Shown: positions 1 through 8,649 of the stretch, one piece after another | How positions within the stretch are numbered: position 1 is the stretch's first letter | Layout of the letters: the number at the start of each line of letters is the position of its first letter | NCBI RefSeq assembly: GCF_023149135.1 | Contig: NZ_JAIWJX010000002.1 | Coordinates: 682,001 to 746,000, forward strand | Direction of reading: 5' to 3' | DNA length: 64,000 nucleotides | Origin: Fictibacillus marinisediminis | Lineage (GTDB): Bacteria > Bacillota > Bacilli > Bacillales > Fictibacillaceae | Position numbers and translations under genes: made by a program | Notes under the pieces: model-generated | Database searches by the model: none | What the model saw: only the letters and a program-made list of their open reading frames with translations | What the model was told of the DNA's origin: nothing

Positions 1-1873
1 ACGGGCCACACCTGCAGAGAGATACAGTGATGGAAAGGATTATGTGCCTACCAACAAGTGGGTGCTCTACGGACATCATTTTGCCGCGATTGCTGGAGCT
101 GGACCCCTTGTAGGTCCTACGCTTGCCGCACAGATGGGGTATCTTCCGGGAACAATCTGGATTATTGCGGGAGCCGTGCTTGCGGGCTGTGTCCAGGATT
201 TCGTCATTTTAATCATCTCCATGCGCCGAAAAGGCAAATCGATCGGTGAAATTGCAAGGGAAGAAATAGGGCCTGTTGGAGGCTATCTTGCCCTTGTCGG
301 AGTATTTGCAATCATGATCATTCTCATTGCTGTTTTAGGGCTTGTTGTTGTAAACGCTTTAAAAGCGAGTCCATGGGGCATGTACACCATTGCAATGACG
401 ATTCCGATCGCTTTATTTATGGGTATCTATATGAAATTTCTCCGGCCGGGAAAGGTAGGAGAAGCCTCCCTCATTGGATTTGCTCTTTTGATTTTTGCTT
501 TGCTGAGCGGCCAGTGGGTGGCTGACTCTGCAACCCTGGCTCCAATGTTTACATTTGAAGGCAAAACAATTGCCATCATGATGATTGTTTACGGTTTTCT
601 TGCCTCTGTACTTCCCGTCTGGCTCCTTTTGGCCCCAAGGGATTACTTGAGCACCTTCTTAAAGGTAGGAGTTATAGCTATGCTCGCTATCGGCATCTTT
701 ATCGTTATGCCTGAAATTAAAATGCCGGCTCTAACAAAATTTGTGGATGGAACAGGACCAGTATTTTCAGGAAACTTATTTCCGTTCCTCTTTATTACGA
801 TTGCCTGCGGTGCGGTTTCTGGATTCCATTCTTTGATATCATCCGGGACGACACCAAAGCTGATCGCTAATGAAAAGCATGCCAACATGATCGGTTACGG
901 AGGGATGCTGACAGAATCTTTTGTAGCGGTGATGGCTCTTGTAGCAGCCACTCTTTTATCACCGGGAGTATACTTTGCCATTAACTCTCCTGCTGCAGCG
1001 ATTGGGACCGAGGTGAGCGCCGCAGCAACCACTATTTCTTCCTGGGGATTCTCTGTCAATGCAGATGAGATTAACACGATCGCCCAGCAGGTGGATGAAG
1101 AGTCGATTCTTTCAAGGACGGGAGGAGCGCCATCGCTTGCTGTGGGGATGGCCCACATCTTTTCTAAGATCGTAGGCGGTCCAGAACTCATGGCCTTCTG
1201 GTATCATTTTGCTATTCTTTTTGAAGCAGTGTTCATATTAACGACCATTGATGCCGGAACAAGGGTGGGGAGGTTCATGCTGCAGGATCTGCTGGGCAAC
1301 ATCTATAAACCGCTTGGCAGAACAGACTGGATGCCTGCTGTTTATATCACCAGTGCCCTTGTTGTCGCCGGATGGGGCTACTTCCTTGTCGTGGGAGTGA
1401 CCGATCCGCTTGGCGGAATCAACACGCTTTGGCCGTTATTCGGAATCACGAATCAGATGCTCGCTGCGATCGCTTTAATCGTAGCCACGACAGTCATCAT
1501 AAAAATGGGCAAGACCAAGTACTGCTGGGTAACACTGGCTCCGCTGGCTTGGCTGATGATTGTAACGTTTACAGCAGGATGGCAGAAAATTTTCTCCTCG
1601 CTTCCCAAAATCGGCTTTTTGAAACAAGCTGAAGTCACTCAGCAAGCGCTGGATGCCGGGAAATTGCCGCCGACTATTCCAACTGCAGAAGCGGCCAAGC
1701 AGATTATTTTCAACAACCAGCTTAATGCTGTGCTGACTGGAATCTTCATGCTTCTTATTCTTGGAGTGTTGATTGATGCTATGAGAATATGGGGGAAAGT
1801 ATGGTTTAAAAAGGAAGAACTTCCGACAAGTGAGGAGCCGTTTAAGCAAACCAATATAAGCGAGGTGTCTTAA
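1..1873 (+). CDS. cstA: CstA-family carbon starvation / peptide transporter, 5' end cut by window
   Basis: Large polytopic membrane protein of the CstA family, which takes up peptides or pyruvate when carbon is short. The frame is open from base 2, reading RATPAERYSDGKDYVPTNKW, so the gene begins outside the window and the GTG at 44 is only an internal Val codon. The conserved VPTNKW...GHHFAAIAGAGPLVGP block is present, followed by more than ten hydrophobic segments. Compared with known CstA proteins of about 600-700 residues, only the first 45-50 residues or so are missing. The stop codon overlaps the ATG of the next gene (TAATG), so the two are co-translated. Function of the family is known; substrate here is not determined. 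Confidence 0.93.
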   Translation, partial: RATPAERYSDGKDYVPTNKWVLYGHHFAAIAGAGPLVGPTLAAQMGYLPGTIWIIAGAVLAGCVQDFVILIISMRRKGKSIGEIAREEIGPVGGYLALVGVFAIMIILIAVLGLVVVNALKASPWGMYTIAMTIPIALFMGIYMKFLRPGKVGEASLIGFALLIFALLSGQWVADSATLAPMFTFEGKTIAIMMIVYGFLASVLPVWLLLAPRDYLSTFLKVGVIAMLAIGIFIVMPEIKMPALTKFVDGTGPVFSGNLFPFLFITIACGAVSGFHSLISSGTTPKLIANEKHANMIGYGGMLTESFVAVMALVAATLLSPGVYFAINSPAAAIGTEVSAAATTISSWGFSVNADEINTIAQQVDEESILSRTGGAPSLAVGMAHIFSKIVGGPELMAFWYHFAILFEAVFILTTIDAGTRVGRFMLQDLLGNIYKPLGRTDWMPAVYITSALVVAGWGYFLVVGVTDPLGGINTLWPLFGITNQMLAAIALIVATTVIIKMGKTKYCWVTLAPLAWLMIVTFTAGWQKIFSSLPKIGFLKQAEVTQQALDAGKLPPTIPTAEAAKQIIFNNQLNAVLTGIFMLLILGVLIDAMRIWGKVWFKKEELPTSEEPFKQTNISEVS

Positions 1874-2091
1874 TGAAACAGCAAAATCTCCGTTCCGTCA
1901 TCAAGAGGATCAGAGACGTTGCAGGCGTGATCCGAAAAATCAGCAAAGGAATCTCCAATCTTCCGGACTATGAATCCTATGTCAAACACATTCAAATGAA
2001 TCACCCGGAAGTCGCTCCTCCTACCGAGGCTGAATTCTTTAAAGACTTTCTTAACAAAAAATACGGAGCATCCGCAAAAAGGTGCTGTTAG
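1873..2091 (+). CDS. YbdD/YjiX-type small CstA-associated protein
   Basis: A 72-residue protein with the DUF466 pattern: a central LPDYESYVKHIQMNHPE segment and the C-terminal GASAKRCC tail, ending in two cysteines as in E. coli YbdD and YjiX. It starts one base into the cstA stop codon. In other bacteria this small protein is encoded next to CstA/BtsT transporters and is thought to be needed for their activity; here the linkage is direct. A strong terminator follows, closing the operon. Confidence 0.88.
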   Translation: MKQQNLRSVIKRIRDVAGVIRKISKGISNLPDYESYVKHIQMNHPEVAPPTEAEFFKDFLNKKYGASAKRCC

Positions 2092-2098
2092 AAAGGAA

Positions 2099-2127
2099 GC
2101 CCGCATTTGTTTATGCGGGCTTTTTTT
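2099..2127 (+). terminator. terminator of cstA operon
   Basis: Perfect 8-bp stem GCCCGCAT/ATGCGGGC with a 6-base loop followed by seven T. It lies 8 bases after the ybdD-like stop. Confidence 0.93.
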
Positions 2128-2193
2128 AAACCTCTATAACAGCAATGGCAGAAGGGGCTATGTTAAAATAAAGAAAATGAGGTGAAGAAGAAA

Positions 2194-3006
2194 ATGGCCT
2201 TAATTACAAAGATCACAACGCAAAAAAAGAACAGCGACCGTTTTAATGTTTTTATTGATCAGGGAAATGGAGAAGAGTTCGGTTTCAGCGTTGATACGGA
2301 TATTCTCATAAAGTATAAGCTCAAAAAAGGACTGGAAATCAATACGGGAGAGTTAAGCTCTGTATTGTATGAAGATGAGATCAAAAAAGGCTTTAACAGG
2401 GCTTTGCAGTTCCTGTCTTTCCGTATGAGATCAGAAAAAGAAGTACATGACTATTTAAAGAAAAGTGAATATGAGGACAGTGTAATTGAAGAAGTCATTA
2501 AACGGCTTATAGAATATAAATACCTGGATAATGCTGAATTTGCAAAAATGCTTGTTAGGACAAGAAAGAATACGACATCCAAAGGGACAGGCGTTATTGC
2601 GAGAGAACTTATCCAAAAAGGGATATCTTCCGAGCATATGGAAACAGCATTAAAGGAATTTCCTTATGAAGAACAATTAGAATCAGCGATTAATTTCGCT
2701 CAAAAGAAATCAAACCAAAGCAAAGGAATATCAAGCAGTGAGAGGAAAAATAAAGTTTCCCAGCAGCTCCAGCAAAAAGGATACTCCTGGGAAGTGATAG
2801 AAGAAGCTCTTCGAACGGTTGATCTTGGCAGCACAGAACAAGAGGAAAAGGAAGCTTTGCTAAAGCATGCCAATAAAGCTCACAAACGCTATAAAAAATT
2901 TTCAGGTCTGCAATATAAAAACAAAATGAAGCAGCATTTATACGGTAAAGGGTTTCCAATTGCTTTAATCGAGGAAATATTAGAGTCCGGCCTTATCGAT
3001 CAATAA
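2194..3006 (+). CDS. recX: regulatory protein RecX
   Basis: RecX modulates RecA filaments in recombination and the SOS response. The 270-residue product shows the three-helix RecX repeats, for example ALQFLSFRMRSEKEVHDYL near residue 70, and the C-terminal GFPIALIEEIL. I chose ATG 2194 (MALITKITTQ), which matches Bacillus RecX and has AGGTG at 2180-2184. An in-frame GTG at 2182 overlaps that ribosome site and is not used. The gene converges with the SDR on the other strand; the 3' ends overlap by 14 bases. recX-yfhH order matches B. subtilis, with the SDR inserted between. Confidence 0.93.
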   Translation: MALITKITTQKKNSDRFNVFIDQGNGEEFGFSVDTDILIKYKLKKGLEINTGELSSVLYEDEIKKGFNRALQFLSFRMRSEKEVHDYLKKSEYEDSVIEEVIKRLIEYKYLDNAEFAKMLVRTRKNTTSKGTGVIARELIQKGISSEHMETALKEFPYEEQLESAINFAQKKSNQSKGISSSERKNKVSQQLQQKGYSWEVIEEALRTVDLGSTEQEEKEALLKHANKAHKRYKKFSGLQYKNKMKQHLYGKGFPIALIEEILESGLIDQ

Positions 3007-3661
3007 AAATCTCAGGCTGCCCATGGTCTTCCGCAGCGATTTGAAGTGCCACCTGCTCTGGTGTCTTGAAGCGGGATTTGTCTTTCACATGATCCGAATG
3101 GTCCCAAAAAGGAGTATCCATCCCCCCCATGTAGACGGCAGTTACTTGAATGCCTGTTCCATCCAGCTCTTTGACGAGGCTTTCCGTGAAACCTCTGACC
3201 GCAAACTTGCTGGCGCAATACACCGATTCATTCACTTTGCCTCTCAGGCCTGCAGTAGAAATAATGTTCATGATTCTTCCTTCTTGTTTGTCTTTAAAGA
3301 AAGGCAAACAAGTCTTTGCGGTAAAAATAGTCCCCTTTACATTTGTATCAAGCATCGTTTCAATCTCATCCACACTCAGTTCCTCCAAAGGGCCAAAGAT
3401 TCCGGAACCGGCATTATTAATGAGCATATGTACATCTTCACGCTGAAAAAGCTGATCGAAAACATGTTTTACTTCTTCCATGGATGTTATGTCGCAAACG
3501 CAGCTTTCTGCTTCAAAACCTTGTGCTGCAAGGCTGTCAGCAACAGAGTTAAGCTTCTTTAAGGAACGCCCGATCAAGATCACTTTATATTGCTTTGCAT
3601 ATTCATCTGCAAGGGCTGCCCCTAAACCTGAGCCGCCTCCCGTTATAATCACTGATTTCAT
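2993..3661 (-). CDS. short-chain dehydrogenase/reductase (classical SDR)
   Basis: A 222-residue Rossmann enzyme: TGGGSGLG near residues 7-14 for NAD(P) binding, NNAG near 86, a Ser near 139 and the catalytic YCASK near 153. At 222 residues it is slightly short for a classical SDR (about 250) but all motifs are present. Substrate cannot be told from sequence. It is divergent from yfhH and convergent with recX, with a 14-base overlap of coding ends. No intrinsic terminator is visible after its stop, so its transcript probably runs antisense into recX. Confidence 0.9.
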   Translation of the reverse strand: MKSVIITGGGSGLGAALADEYAKQYKVILIGRSLKKLNSVADSLAAQGFEAESCVCDITSMEEVKHVFDQLFQREDVHMLINNAGSGIFGPLEELSVDEIETMLDTNVKGTIFTAKTCLPFFKDKQEGRIMNIISTAGLRGKVNESVYCASKFAVRGFTESLVKELDGTGIQVTAVYMGGMDTPFWDHSDHVKDKSRFKTPEQVALQIAAEDHGQPEIFIDR

Positions 3662-3684
3662 AAAAATTCACCACTCCGATACGT

Positions 3685-3713
3685 TTGGATTCTTAACCAA
3701 TATTTATTATACT
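3685..3713 (+). promoter_or_regulatory. sigma-A type promoter for yfhH
   Basis: TTGGAT at 3685-3690, 17-base spacer, TATACT at 3708-3713, 27 bases upstream of the yfhH ATG, in the divergent gap with the SDR. Confidence 0.55.
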
Positions 3714-3740
3714 AAAAGCACAGAAGAACGGAGGCGCACC

Positions 3741-4055
3741 ATGGAAAAAAGATATAGCGAAATGACAAAAACAGAACTGACAGCCGAAATTGCAGATCTT
3801 CATGCAAAAGCCCAAAAAGCAGAGCAGATGGGAATGATCAGTGAGTTTTCTGTCTATGAACGAAAAATTACGATGGCAAAGTCTTATCTGCTTGATCCAT
3901 CTGTCTTTGAAGCAGGTGAAACGTATCCCATTCAAGGAGATCCGGGCTCAACATTTAAAATATTGTATATGAACGGAATTTTTGCTTGGGGGTACAGGAA
4001 TGAATCTCATGAACTCGAAGCATTTCCTATTGCGATGCTGGTACAGCCATCATAA
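3741..4055 (+). CDS. yfhH: YfhH family protein (DUF1811)
   Basis: Small cytosolic protein of 104 residues, the same length as B. subtilis YfhH and clearly alike (MEKRYSEMT..., RKITMAKSYLL, NGIFAWGYR). Function is unknown in the family. Start chosen at ATG 3741 because a GGAGG lies at 3730-3734; the longer open frame upstream overlaps the divergent SDR and is not coding. A terminator follows the stop directly. Confidence 0.93.
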   Translation: MEKRYSEMTKTELTAEIADLHAKAQKAEQMGMISEFSVYERKITMAKSYLLDPSVFEAGETYPIQGDPGSTFKILYMNGIFAWGYRNESHELEAFPIAMLVQPS

Positions 4056-4064
4056 ATAATGAAA

Positions 4065-4092
4065 AAAGAAGCGGGGTAAGCCGCTTCTTTTT
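4065..4092 (+). terminator. terminator of yfhH
   Basis: AAAGAAGCGG/CCGCTTCTTT, 10-bp stem with 6-base loop, running into T-rich sequence. Confidence 0.85.
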
Positions 4093-4098
4093 CCGGCA

Positions 4099-4290
4099 CT
4101 AATAATGCTTGCGTGTTTGAATGTAAGCCTTATTGGCATTGCCGTTTGGTCCGGCATCCATCATAACCGCAAGAACTATTGATCGTCTCGGTGTCGATTG
4201 GATAAAAACATTCGTTCCTGTGGTCGATCTTGAATGGATCCATCTGGCCGTTTTGAAGAAAATTCTTCTTTGGCTCTCGGCTCACCTGAG
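4099..4290 (-). pseudogene. C-terminal remnant of an unidentified protein, possibly a serine hydrolase
   Basis: The minus strand carries about 55 codons of protein-like sequence ending in a TAG at 4099-4101, reading [19 protein letters not shown] then [19 protein letters not shown] and ending QTRKHY. Upstream the same frame meets a TGA at about 4290 and there is no start codon or ribosome site, so this is a 5'-truncated relic. KTA followed by a beta-strand-like stretch could be a decayed KTG box of a penicillin-binding/beta-lactamase fold, but this is a guess. B. subtilis has yfhI and sspK at this place; neither is visible here. Confidence 0.4.
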
Positions 4291-4433
4291 AAGGAGATCC
4301 GATTAGGGAAGTTTTTAGCTTTGTTTCGCATCGATTAGCCCTCCTTAAAATCGGTTCTCACCTAGTATGGTTTGAATAAAACCCTTTAATGTGAGCCAGA
4401 AACGGCAAAATAATGGATAAGGAGGAAGTAAAA

Positions 4434-4688
4434 ATGGAGGATAGATTTGACCGGCTTGCCCGCAATTTATTAGATAAGAATCAAAATTTGACCTATGAAG
4501 AAGCAAGAAGCTGGATCGAAGGGCTTTGGGAGGATTTTGAGTCAACAAGAGCCAAGGCCGGCTATGAATATGGCGGCAAAAATAAAACAGAAGAGATGGT
4601 CGTGCAATGGATTACGAGCTACGGCCACAAACTGCATGAATACCAGACCATGAATCCGAAGTTCAAACACCTAAAAAAAGAGCAGTGA
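4434..4688 (+). CDS. yfhJ: YfhJ (WVELL family) small protein
   Basis: An 84-residue protein resembling B. subtilis YfhJ: LTYEEARSWIEGLWEDFEST, KAGYEYGG and a final NPKFKHL. The signature WVELL-type motif appears as WIEGLWEDFE near residues 25-34. ATG 4434 has AAGGAGGA at 4419-4426, 7 bases upstream; the in-frame ATG at 4413 lies ahead of this site and is not used. Function unknown. It is convergent with yfhP and shares a terminator with it. Confidence 0.9.
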   Translation: MEDRFDRLARNLLDKNQNLTYEEARSWIEGLWEDFESTRAKAGYEYGGKNKTEEMVVQWITSYGHKLHEYQTMNPKFKHLKKEQ

Positions 4689-4700
4689 CAGCATAAAAAA

Positions 4701-4735
4701 AGTGATGAAGGAACATTTCCTTCATCACTCATTTT
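4701..4735. terminator. bidirectional terminator between yfhJ and yfhP
   Basis: AGTGATGAAGG (4701-4711) pairs with CCTTCATCACT (4719-4729). An A run precedes and a T run follows, so it can stop transcription from both sides; the yfhP stop codon lies inside the stem. Confidence 0.88.
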
Positions 4736-5723
4736 TTAGAAGCTTGGATGGAGTAAAGTCCATCTTTTTGCGCAATCGGTCCTCGCTGTATACCCAGCCG
4801 GTATAGGATGTAATGACTTCTAGATCCTCATCAAGCTGGACTAGTGCAACAAAGGGATAATGCCCTTTGCTTCTATAGCGGAGATCGATAAAACGCACTT
4901 CATGTCCATGGTTGTTTTTTTCAACTTCCCACCGATAGACCGGGGAGAAAGAAAGGAACGCTGAAATATTCTTGTCTTCTCTCGCAGCCTGAATGATTTT
5001 AGTGTCAGGAACTTCCACACGGTCAAATGTGTCGAGAACCTTGAGACGGCCTTGTTTAATATTGGCAACGAAAAACTGGTGCTTTGTTTTAATAGCAAGA
5101 TGATACTGGCTCCATTTTAGCGTTGGAGAAGCAATGACTTCGATTGTCTCAGGAATATTCCTCCGAACGATCTGTGCTATTTTGTACCTTTTCCAGATTC
5201 TGAGGAGATAGTAGCCTGCCATGATCAAATACACGGCAGAAAATGTAATTCCAGGATCAAAGCCGATATACCAAAGCAACAGACCGGCAATATGGATAAT
5301 GAAAATAAACGGATCAAAAATGCTGATTACACCGAGCGCTACCCATTTTTTTGAGAAGGGATAGAGTGCTTGCGTACCATAAGCATTAAATATATCTACA
5401 AATACATGTAAAAATACGGCCAATGACGTCCACAGCCATAAATGAAGGCCGTTTGAGTTCGGAACAAACAGGTATATGATCAATGACAACAGGGCCGGCC
5501 AGATAAAAAGAGCAGGCACAGAATGAGTAATTCCCCTGTGGTTGCGGATATAGACGGCATTGTTTCTTAATTTTAGAATGGTATCAAAATCTGGTGCTTG
5601 TGAACCAACCAATGTACCGAGGAGTACAGCATGGGCGGTTATTGGATCTGCAGAGACAACCGGATCAAGCATGGCTAATCCGCCGAGCCCTAATCCCATT
5701 ACAACATGGGTTCCAGTATCCAA
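4725..5723 (-). CDS. yfhP: YfhP, DUF457-type membrane metal-dependent hydrolase
   Basis: An integral membrane protein of 332 residues of the YdjM/DUF457 family, named for conserved His/Asp residues. Visible here are DTGTHVVMG at the N-terminus, GSQAPDFD near 45 and RNHRGITHS near 65, then about five membrane segments and a soluble C-terminal half. I take TTG 5723 as start (MDTGTH), 8 bases from a GGAGG; the upstream GTG codon at 5732 overlaps that ribosome site. In B. subtilis yfhP is a regulator-like neighbour of mutY (yfhQ), and that order is kept here with one small gene inserted. Confidence 0.9.
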   Translation of the reverse strand: MDTGTHVVMGLGLGGLAMLDPVVSADPITAHAVLLGTLVGSQAPDFDTILKLRNNAVYIRNHRGITHSVPALFIWPALLSLIIYLFVPNSNGLHLWLWTSLAVFLHVFVDIFNAYGTQALYPFSKKWVALGVISIFDPFIFIIHIAGLLLWYIGFDPGITFSAVYLIMAGYYLLRIWKRYKIAQIVRRNIPETIEVIASPTLKWSQYHLAIKTKHQFFVANIKQGRLKVLDTFDRVEVPDTKIIQAAREDKNISAFLSFSPVYRWEVEKNNHGHEVRFIDLRYRSKGHYPFVALVQLDEDLEVITSYTGWVYSEDRLRKKMDFTPSKLLKNE

Positions 5724-5786
5724 TACACACACCTCCTAACTCATATAAGATAATTGCGATAATTGTTTAAAATTGGAGGACCAATC

Positions 5787-6098
5787 ATGAATCAAAAATT
5801 AACGGTGTTTATCGAGTATAAAGTAAAACCTGACATAATTGAACAATATGAAGCTCATATGCAAAATGTGCTGATTGAATTAATGAAAGACGGCGCCCGC
5901 AATACCTCCTGGCTCAAAGCCCTGGATCAAGACTCTCTCTATGTTGAAAGTTTTGATGTTGAAGGTTCTGAGGTATATCACTCTTTAAAGCAGCTCAGGC
6001 TTTTAAAAGGCCATTCGGTATATGGACCGCTTGATCAGATGATTTCGGGCGGACTGTCCAAACTCCATTGCTGGGCATTTGAAAAGAAAGGTGAGTAA
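5787..6098 (+). CDS. small protein, probable dimeric alpha/beta barrel
   Basis: A 103-residue soluble protein starting at ATG 5787 with TTGGAGG 8 bases upstream. The opening beta strand (LTVFIEYKVKPD), a following helix and the second strand with DSLYVESFDV suggest a NIPSNAP/ABM-like ferredoxin-fold barrel. No catalytic motif stands out. It lies 3 bases upstream of mutY with the mutY ribosome site inside its last codons, so the two are co-transcribed and probably coupled. I do not recognise a named orthologue. Confidence 0.75.
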   Translation: MNQKLTVFIEYKVKPDIIEQYEAHMQNVLIELMKDGARNTSWLKALDQDSLYVESFDVEGSEVYHSLKQLRLLKGHSVYGPLDQMISGGLSKLHCWAFEKKGE

Positions 6099-6101
6099 TA
6101 C

Positions 6102-7199
6102 GTGAATCGTTCTGAAACATATATTGAAGACTTTCCAGTTCAAGGTTTCCAGCAGGATCTAATTAACTGGTATCAAGAGCATCAACGCGATCTTCCCTGG
6201 AGATTGAACCAGGATCCATATAGAGTATGGGTTTCCGAAATCATGCTGCAGCAAACCCGCGTGGATACTGTCATTCCTTACTTTAACCGTTTCTTGTCTT
6301 TATTTCCTACCCTTACCGACCTGGCAGAAGCGGATGAAGAAAAGGTTTTAAAGGCATGGGAGGGTTTAGGTTATTATTCCCGTGTTCGTAATTTGCAAAC
6401 CGCAGTAAGAGAAGTCGCCGAGCAATATGGAGGGACAATACCCGATACAGCCGATGAAATATCAAAGCTTAAGGGTGTTGGGCCGTATACGGCAGGAGCG
6501 ATCTTAAGTATTGCTTACGGAGTACCTGAACCTGCGGTAGATGGCAATGTGATGAGGGTGCTCTCCAGGATCCTGCTCATCTATGAGGATATTGGAAAAG
6601 CTAAAACAAGAATGCTGTTTGAAGATGCTGTTCGAAAATTGATTTCGAAAGAAGACCCTTCTTCGTTTAATCAGGCGCTTATGGAGCTTGGAGCTCTCAT
6701 TTGCACGCCAAAATCACCGGCTTGCCTGATCTGTCCTGTTCAGGAGCACTGCAGGGCTTTTGATCAAGGAAGACAGAAAGAACTCCCTGTAAAAGAAAAG
6801 AAAATAAAGATCAGACATGTGGATATGGCTGCGCTCATCTTACGCAATCAAGAAGGGAAGTACCTGATTCATAAAAGACCGAAAGAAGGGCTGCTTGCTA
6901 ATCTTTGGGAATTTCCGAATGTACCTGTTCAAAAGAGGGGAGTAAGCGAGAAAGAGGATCTAAAGGTTTTCATTGAAGCTGAATGGGGTATTTCTGCTGC
7001 TGTTGGCGATCAAGTGAGTAACATAGAACACGTATTTTCCCATTTGAAATGGAACATACAGCTTTTTGAAGGACAATGCAGCCATGAAGCAATGGATGCT
7101 GCGGATTTAAAGTGGGTAACGCTGGAAGAGATGGAGTCGTATCCTTTTCCGGTATCACATCAAAAAATCATCAAATTGGCAAAAGAGGTGACGGCATGA
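6102..7199 (+). CDS. mutY: A/G-specific adenine DNA glycosylase MutY
   Basis: Removes A mispaired with 8-oxoguanine in base-excision repair. The 365-residue protein has the HhH-GPD domain: catalytic Glu in [10 protein letters not shown] (E46), helix-hairpin-helix [10 protein letters not shown] near 123, catalytic Asp in AVDGNVMRV near 147, then a C-x6-C-x2-C-x5-C iron-sulphur loop near 205. A Nudix-like C-terminal domain for 8-oxoG recognition follows from about 240. GTG 6102 is the start, with GAAAGGTGAG upstream. The stop overlaps the ATG of the SDR gene downstream (ATGA). Confidence 0.96.
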   Translation: MNRSETYIEDFPVQGFQQDLINWYQEHQRDLPWRLNQDPYRVWVSEIMLQQTRVDTVIPYFNRFLSLFPTLTDLAEADEEKVLKAWEGLGYYSRVRNLQTAVREVAEQYGGTIPDTADEISKLKGVGPYTAGAILSIAYGVPEPAVDGNVMRVLSRILLIYEDIGKAKTRMLFEDAVRKLISKEDPSSFNQALMELGALICTPKSPACLICPVQEHCRAFDQGRQKELPVKEKKIKIRHVDMAALILRNQEGKYLIHKRPKEGLLANLWEFPNVPVQKRGVSEKEDLKVFIEAEWGISAAVGDQVSNIEHVFSHLKWNIQLFEGQCSHEAMDAADLKWVTLEEMESYPFPVSHQKIIKLAKEVTA

Positions 7200-7957
7200 A
7201 TCTATATCTGGAAAACAAACGGGTACTTATAACTGGCGGTTCAAAAGGTTTAGGCAAGGGCATCGCCAAGCTATTTTTGGAAGAAGGTGCATCTGTCGGC
7301 ATTTGCGGGCGCAGCCAAGAAACCCTTGAACAGGCAAAATCTGAATTGGACGGCGAACTCATCATTCTACAGGGAGATGTGACATCCCGAGAGGACAGGG
7401 AGCGAATCATACGTGAATTTATTGGGGAGTTTGGCGGCATTGATATTTTAATCAATAATGCTGGAGGCAGTAATGGATCTTCAGTAATGGAAACAAGTAT
7501 GGAGGAGTTTGAAGAAGCGGTTCACCTTAATTTTTTATCCGCTGTTGGAATGAGCAAGCTTGCGGCTGAATACATGGTTAAAAATGAAAAAGGAACCATT
7601 ATTAATATTTCCTCAATTTTCGGAAGGGAATCCGGCGGAAAACCGACTTACAACGGAAGCAAAGCGGCTCTCATCTCATTTACTAAGTCGTTTGCTGATG
7701 AAATGATCCAGCATGGAGTACGGATCAGCGGTGTCGCTCCCGGATCAGTGCTGCACCCTACTGGAAATTGGCAGAAACGGTTAAAGGAAAACCCGGAACA
7801 GATCAACCAGTATGTACAGCAGCATATACCCGCACAGCGGTTTGGTACGGTCGAAGAGATTGCCAACACGGTTGTGTTCCTTTCTTCAGACCGGGCATCC
7901 TGGGTTATAGGAGCGACGTTAAACGTTGACGGCGGGCAATCCTACAGCAATTTTTAA
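7196..7957 (+). CDS. SDR-family oxidoreductase, 3-oxoacyl-ACP-reductase-like
   Basis: A 253-residue classical [13 protein letters not shown] near residue 13, NNAGG near 89, Ser of ISSIFG near 139, catalytic YNGSK near 153 and C-terminal DGGQSYSNF. It begins inside the mutY stop (ATGA) with GAGGTG upstream. B. subtilis has fabL (ygaA) close to this place, but the sequence here is not FabL-like: it has the ordinary Y-x3-K spacing and different flanks. Substrate unknown. A long palindromic terminator follows. Confidence 0.88.
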   Translation: MNLYLENKRVLITGGSKGLGKGIAKLFLEEGASVGICGRSQETLEQAKSELDGELIILQGDVTSREDRERIIREFIGEFGGIDILINNAGGSNGSSVMETSMEEFEEAVHLNFLSAVGMSKLAAEYMVKNEKGTIINISSIFGRESGGKPTYNGSKAALISFTKSFADEMIQHGVRISGVAPGSVLHPTGNWQKRLKENPEQINQYVQQHIPAQRFGTVEEIANTVVFLSSDRASWVIGATLNVDGGQSYSNF

Positions 7958-7966
7958 TTGGTAAAT

Positions 7967-8004
7967 AAAAAAGCTGAGCCTGAATATTCAGGCTCAGCTT
8001 TTTT
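7967..8004. terminator. bidirectional terminator after SDR
   Basis: Perfect palindrome spanning 7971-8000 (AAGCTGAGCCTGAA and its complement), with A and T runs on the two sides, serving both the SDR and the convergent gene at 8007. Confidence 0.9.
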
Positions 8005-8006
8005 CA

Positions 8007-8354
8007 TTAATCCACTTTCGGGGTTGTTCCTCTCTCCCAGCTGGCCTCATCACTCGAAAGGCCTCCTCTGGATTCAATTTCTTTAATAATTTCACGATGT
8101 ATCGTTGTTCCTTCCTCATTCAGATAGGGGGCAATTTGTTGGAAAGACTGATGAAAATATGCCAATTCACTGTCTTTCCATTCTGTTTTAGCGACCATAT
8201 CTAATTCTGTCATATCTCTGCCCACGTACATAAGATCGACCTCCCAAGGCGTTATAGGTGTCAGGCACCATAAAAAATAATCGCCTTTAGTTTTTGAAAC
8301 CATTTGCAATCCTATACCCTGTCTCATGGGTCCGCAATCGTTGGAAATATACAA
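8007..8354 (-). CDS. hypothetical protein, uncertain start
   Basis: Open frame of up to 115 codons with plausible composition (YFLWCLTPITPWEVDLMYVG, KDSELAYFHQSF). I recognise no family. The longest start is a TTG at 8354; ATG codons follow at 8327 and 8300, none with a convincing ribosome site, so the gene may be 5'-truncated or decayed. A copy of a 13-base palindrome-like repeat (8257-8269, GGTGTCAGGCACC) lies inside the frame and encodes the CLTP segment. Convergent with the SDR through a shared terminator. Confidence 0.5.
   Translation of the reverse strand: MYISNDCGPMRQGIGLQMVSKTKGDYFLWCLTPITPWEVDLMYVGRDMTELDMVAKTEWKDSELAYFHQSFQQIAPYLNEEGTTIHREIIKEIESRGGLSSDEASWERGTTPKVD
8257..8269. repeat. 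13-base GGTGYCWGGCACC element, copy 1
   Basis: GGTGTCAGGCACC, close to the two perfect copies of GGTGCCTGGCACC at 22141 and 25160. Lies within the hypothetical gene at 8007-8354. Confidence 0.5.
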
Positions 8355-8425
8355 TAAAAAATTATTTTTTGTTCACATAAAAACATCCGCAGAGGGTTAA
8401 ATTAATTTTCGTGGAGGTGATTCTA

Positions 8426-8605
8426 ATGGACAAACAGCAAAACAAAACAAACGCACAGCAAGTTAAAAAGCAAAACCAACAGTCTCAAGCTGGTAAAGGT
8501 CAATATGGTGCTGAGTTTGCAAGCGAAACTGACGCTCAACAAGTTCGTCAGCAAAACGCTCAATCTCAACAACAAAAAGGCCAAGGTAACCAAAACCAAC
8601 AGTAA
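8426..8605 (+). CDS. sspE: gamma-type small acid-soluble spore protein
   Basis: A 59-residue Gln/Asn-rich protein starting MDKQQNKTNAQQVKKQNQQ. It carries the two AQQV(K/R)(K/R)QN repeats and the GQYGAEFASETDAQQV germination-protease site typical of gamma SASP, the amino-acid store of the spore core. ATG 8426 has GTGGAGGTG upstream. Family members are made in the forespore under sigma-G; I could not pick a convincing sigma-G promoter. Position next to ygaC/ygaD matches B. subtilis sspE. Confidence 0.95.
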   Translation: MDKQQNKTNAQQVKKQNQQSQAGKGQYGAEFASETDAQQVRQQNAQSQQQKGQGNQNQQ

Positions 8606-8616
8606 CCTCTATCCAG

Positions 8617-8649
8617 AATGCTCCCTGCTATACGCAGGGGGCATTTTTG
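8617..8649 (+). terminator. terminator of sspE
   Basis: AATGCTCCCTGC (8617-8628) pairs with GCAGGGGGCATT (8634-8645), then T run. Confidence 0.9.

Noticed and set aside
44..46. GTG as start of the cstA gene
   Set aside because: The frame is open to the left edge and the residues before it (RATPAERYSDGKDY) match the CstA family, so it is internal.
7196..7957. Assignment of this SDR as FabL (enoyl-ACP reductase), as expected from B. subtilis order
   Set aside because: Sequence lacks the FabL character and has a plain SDR YxxxK site with an unlike N- and C-terminus.
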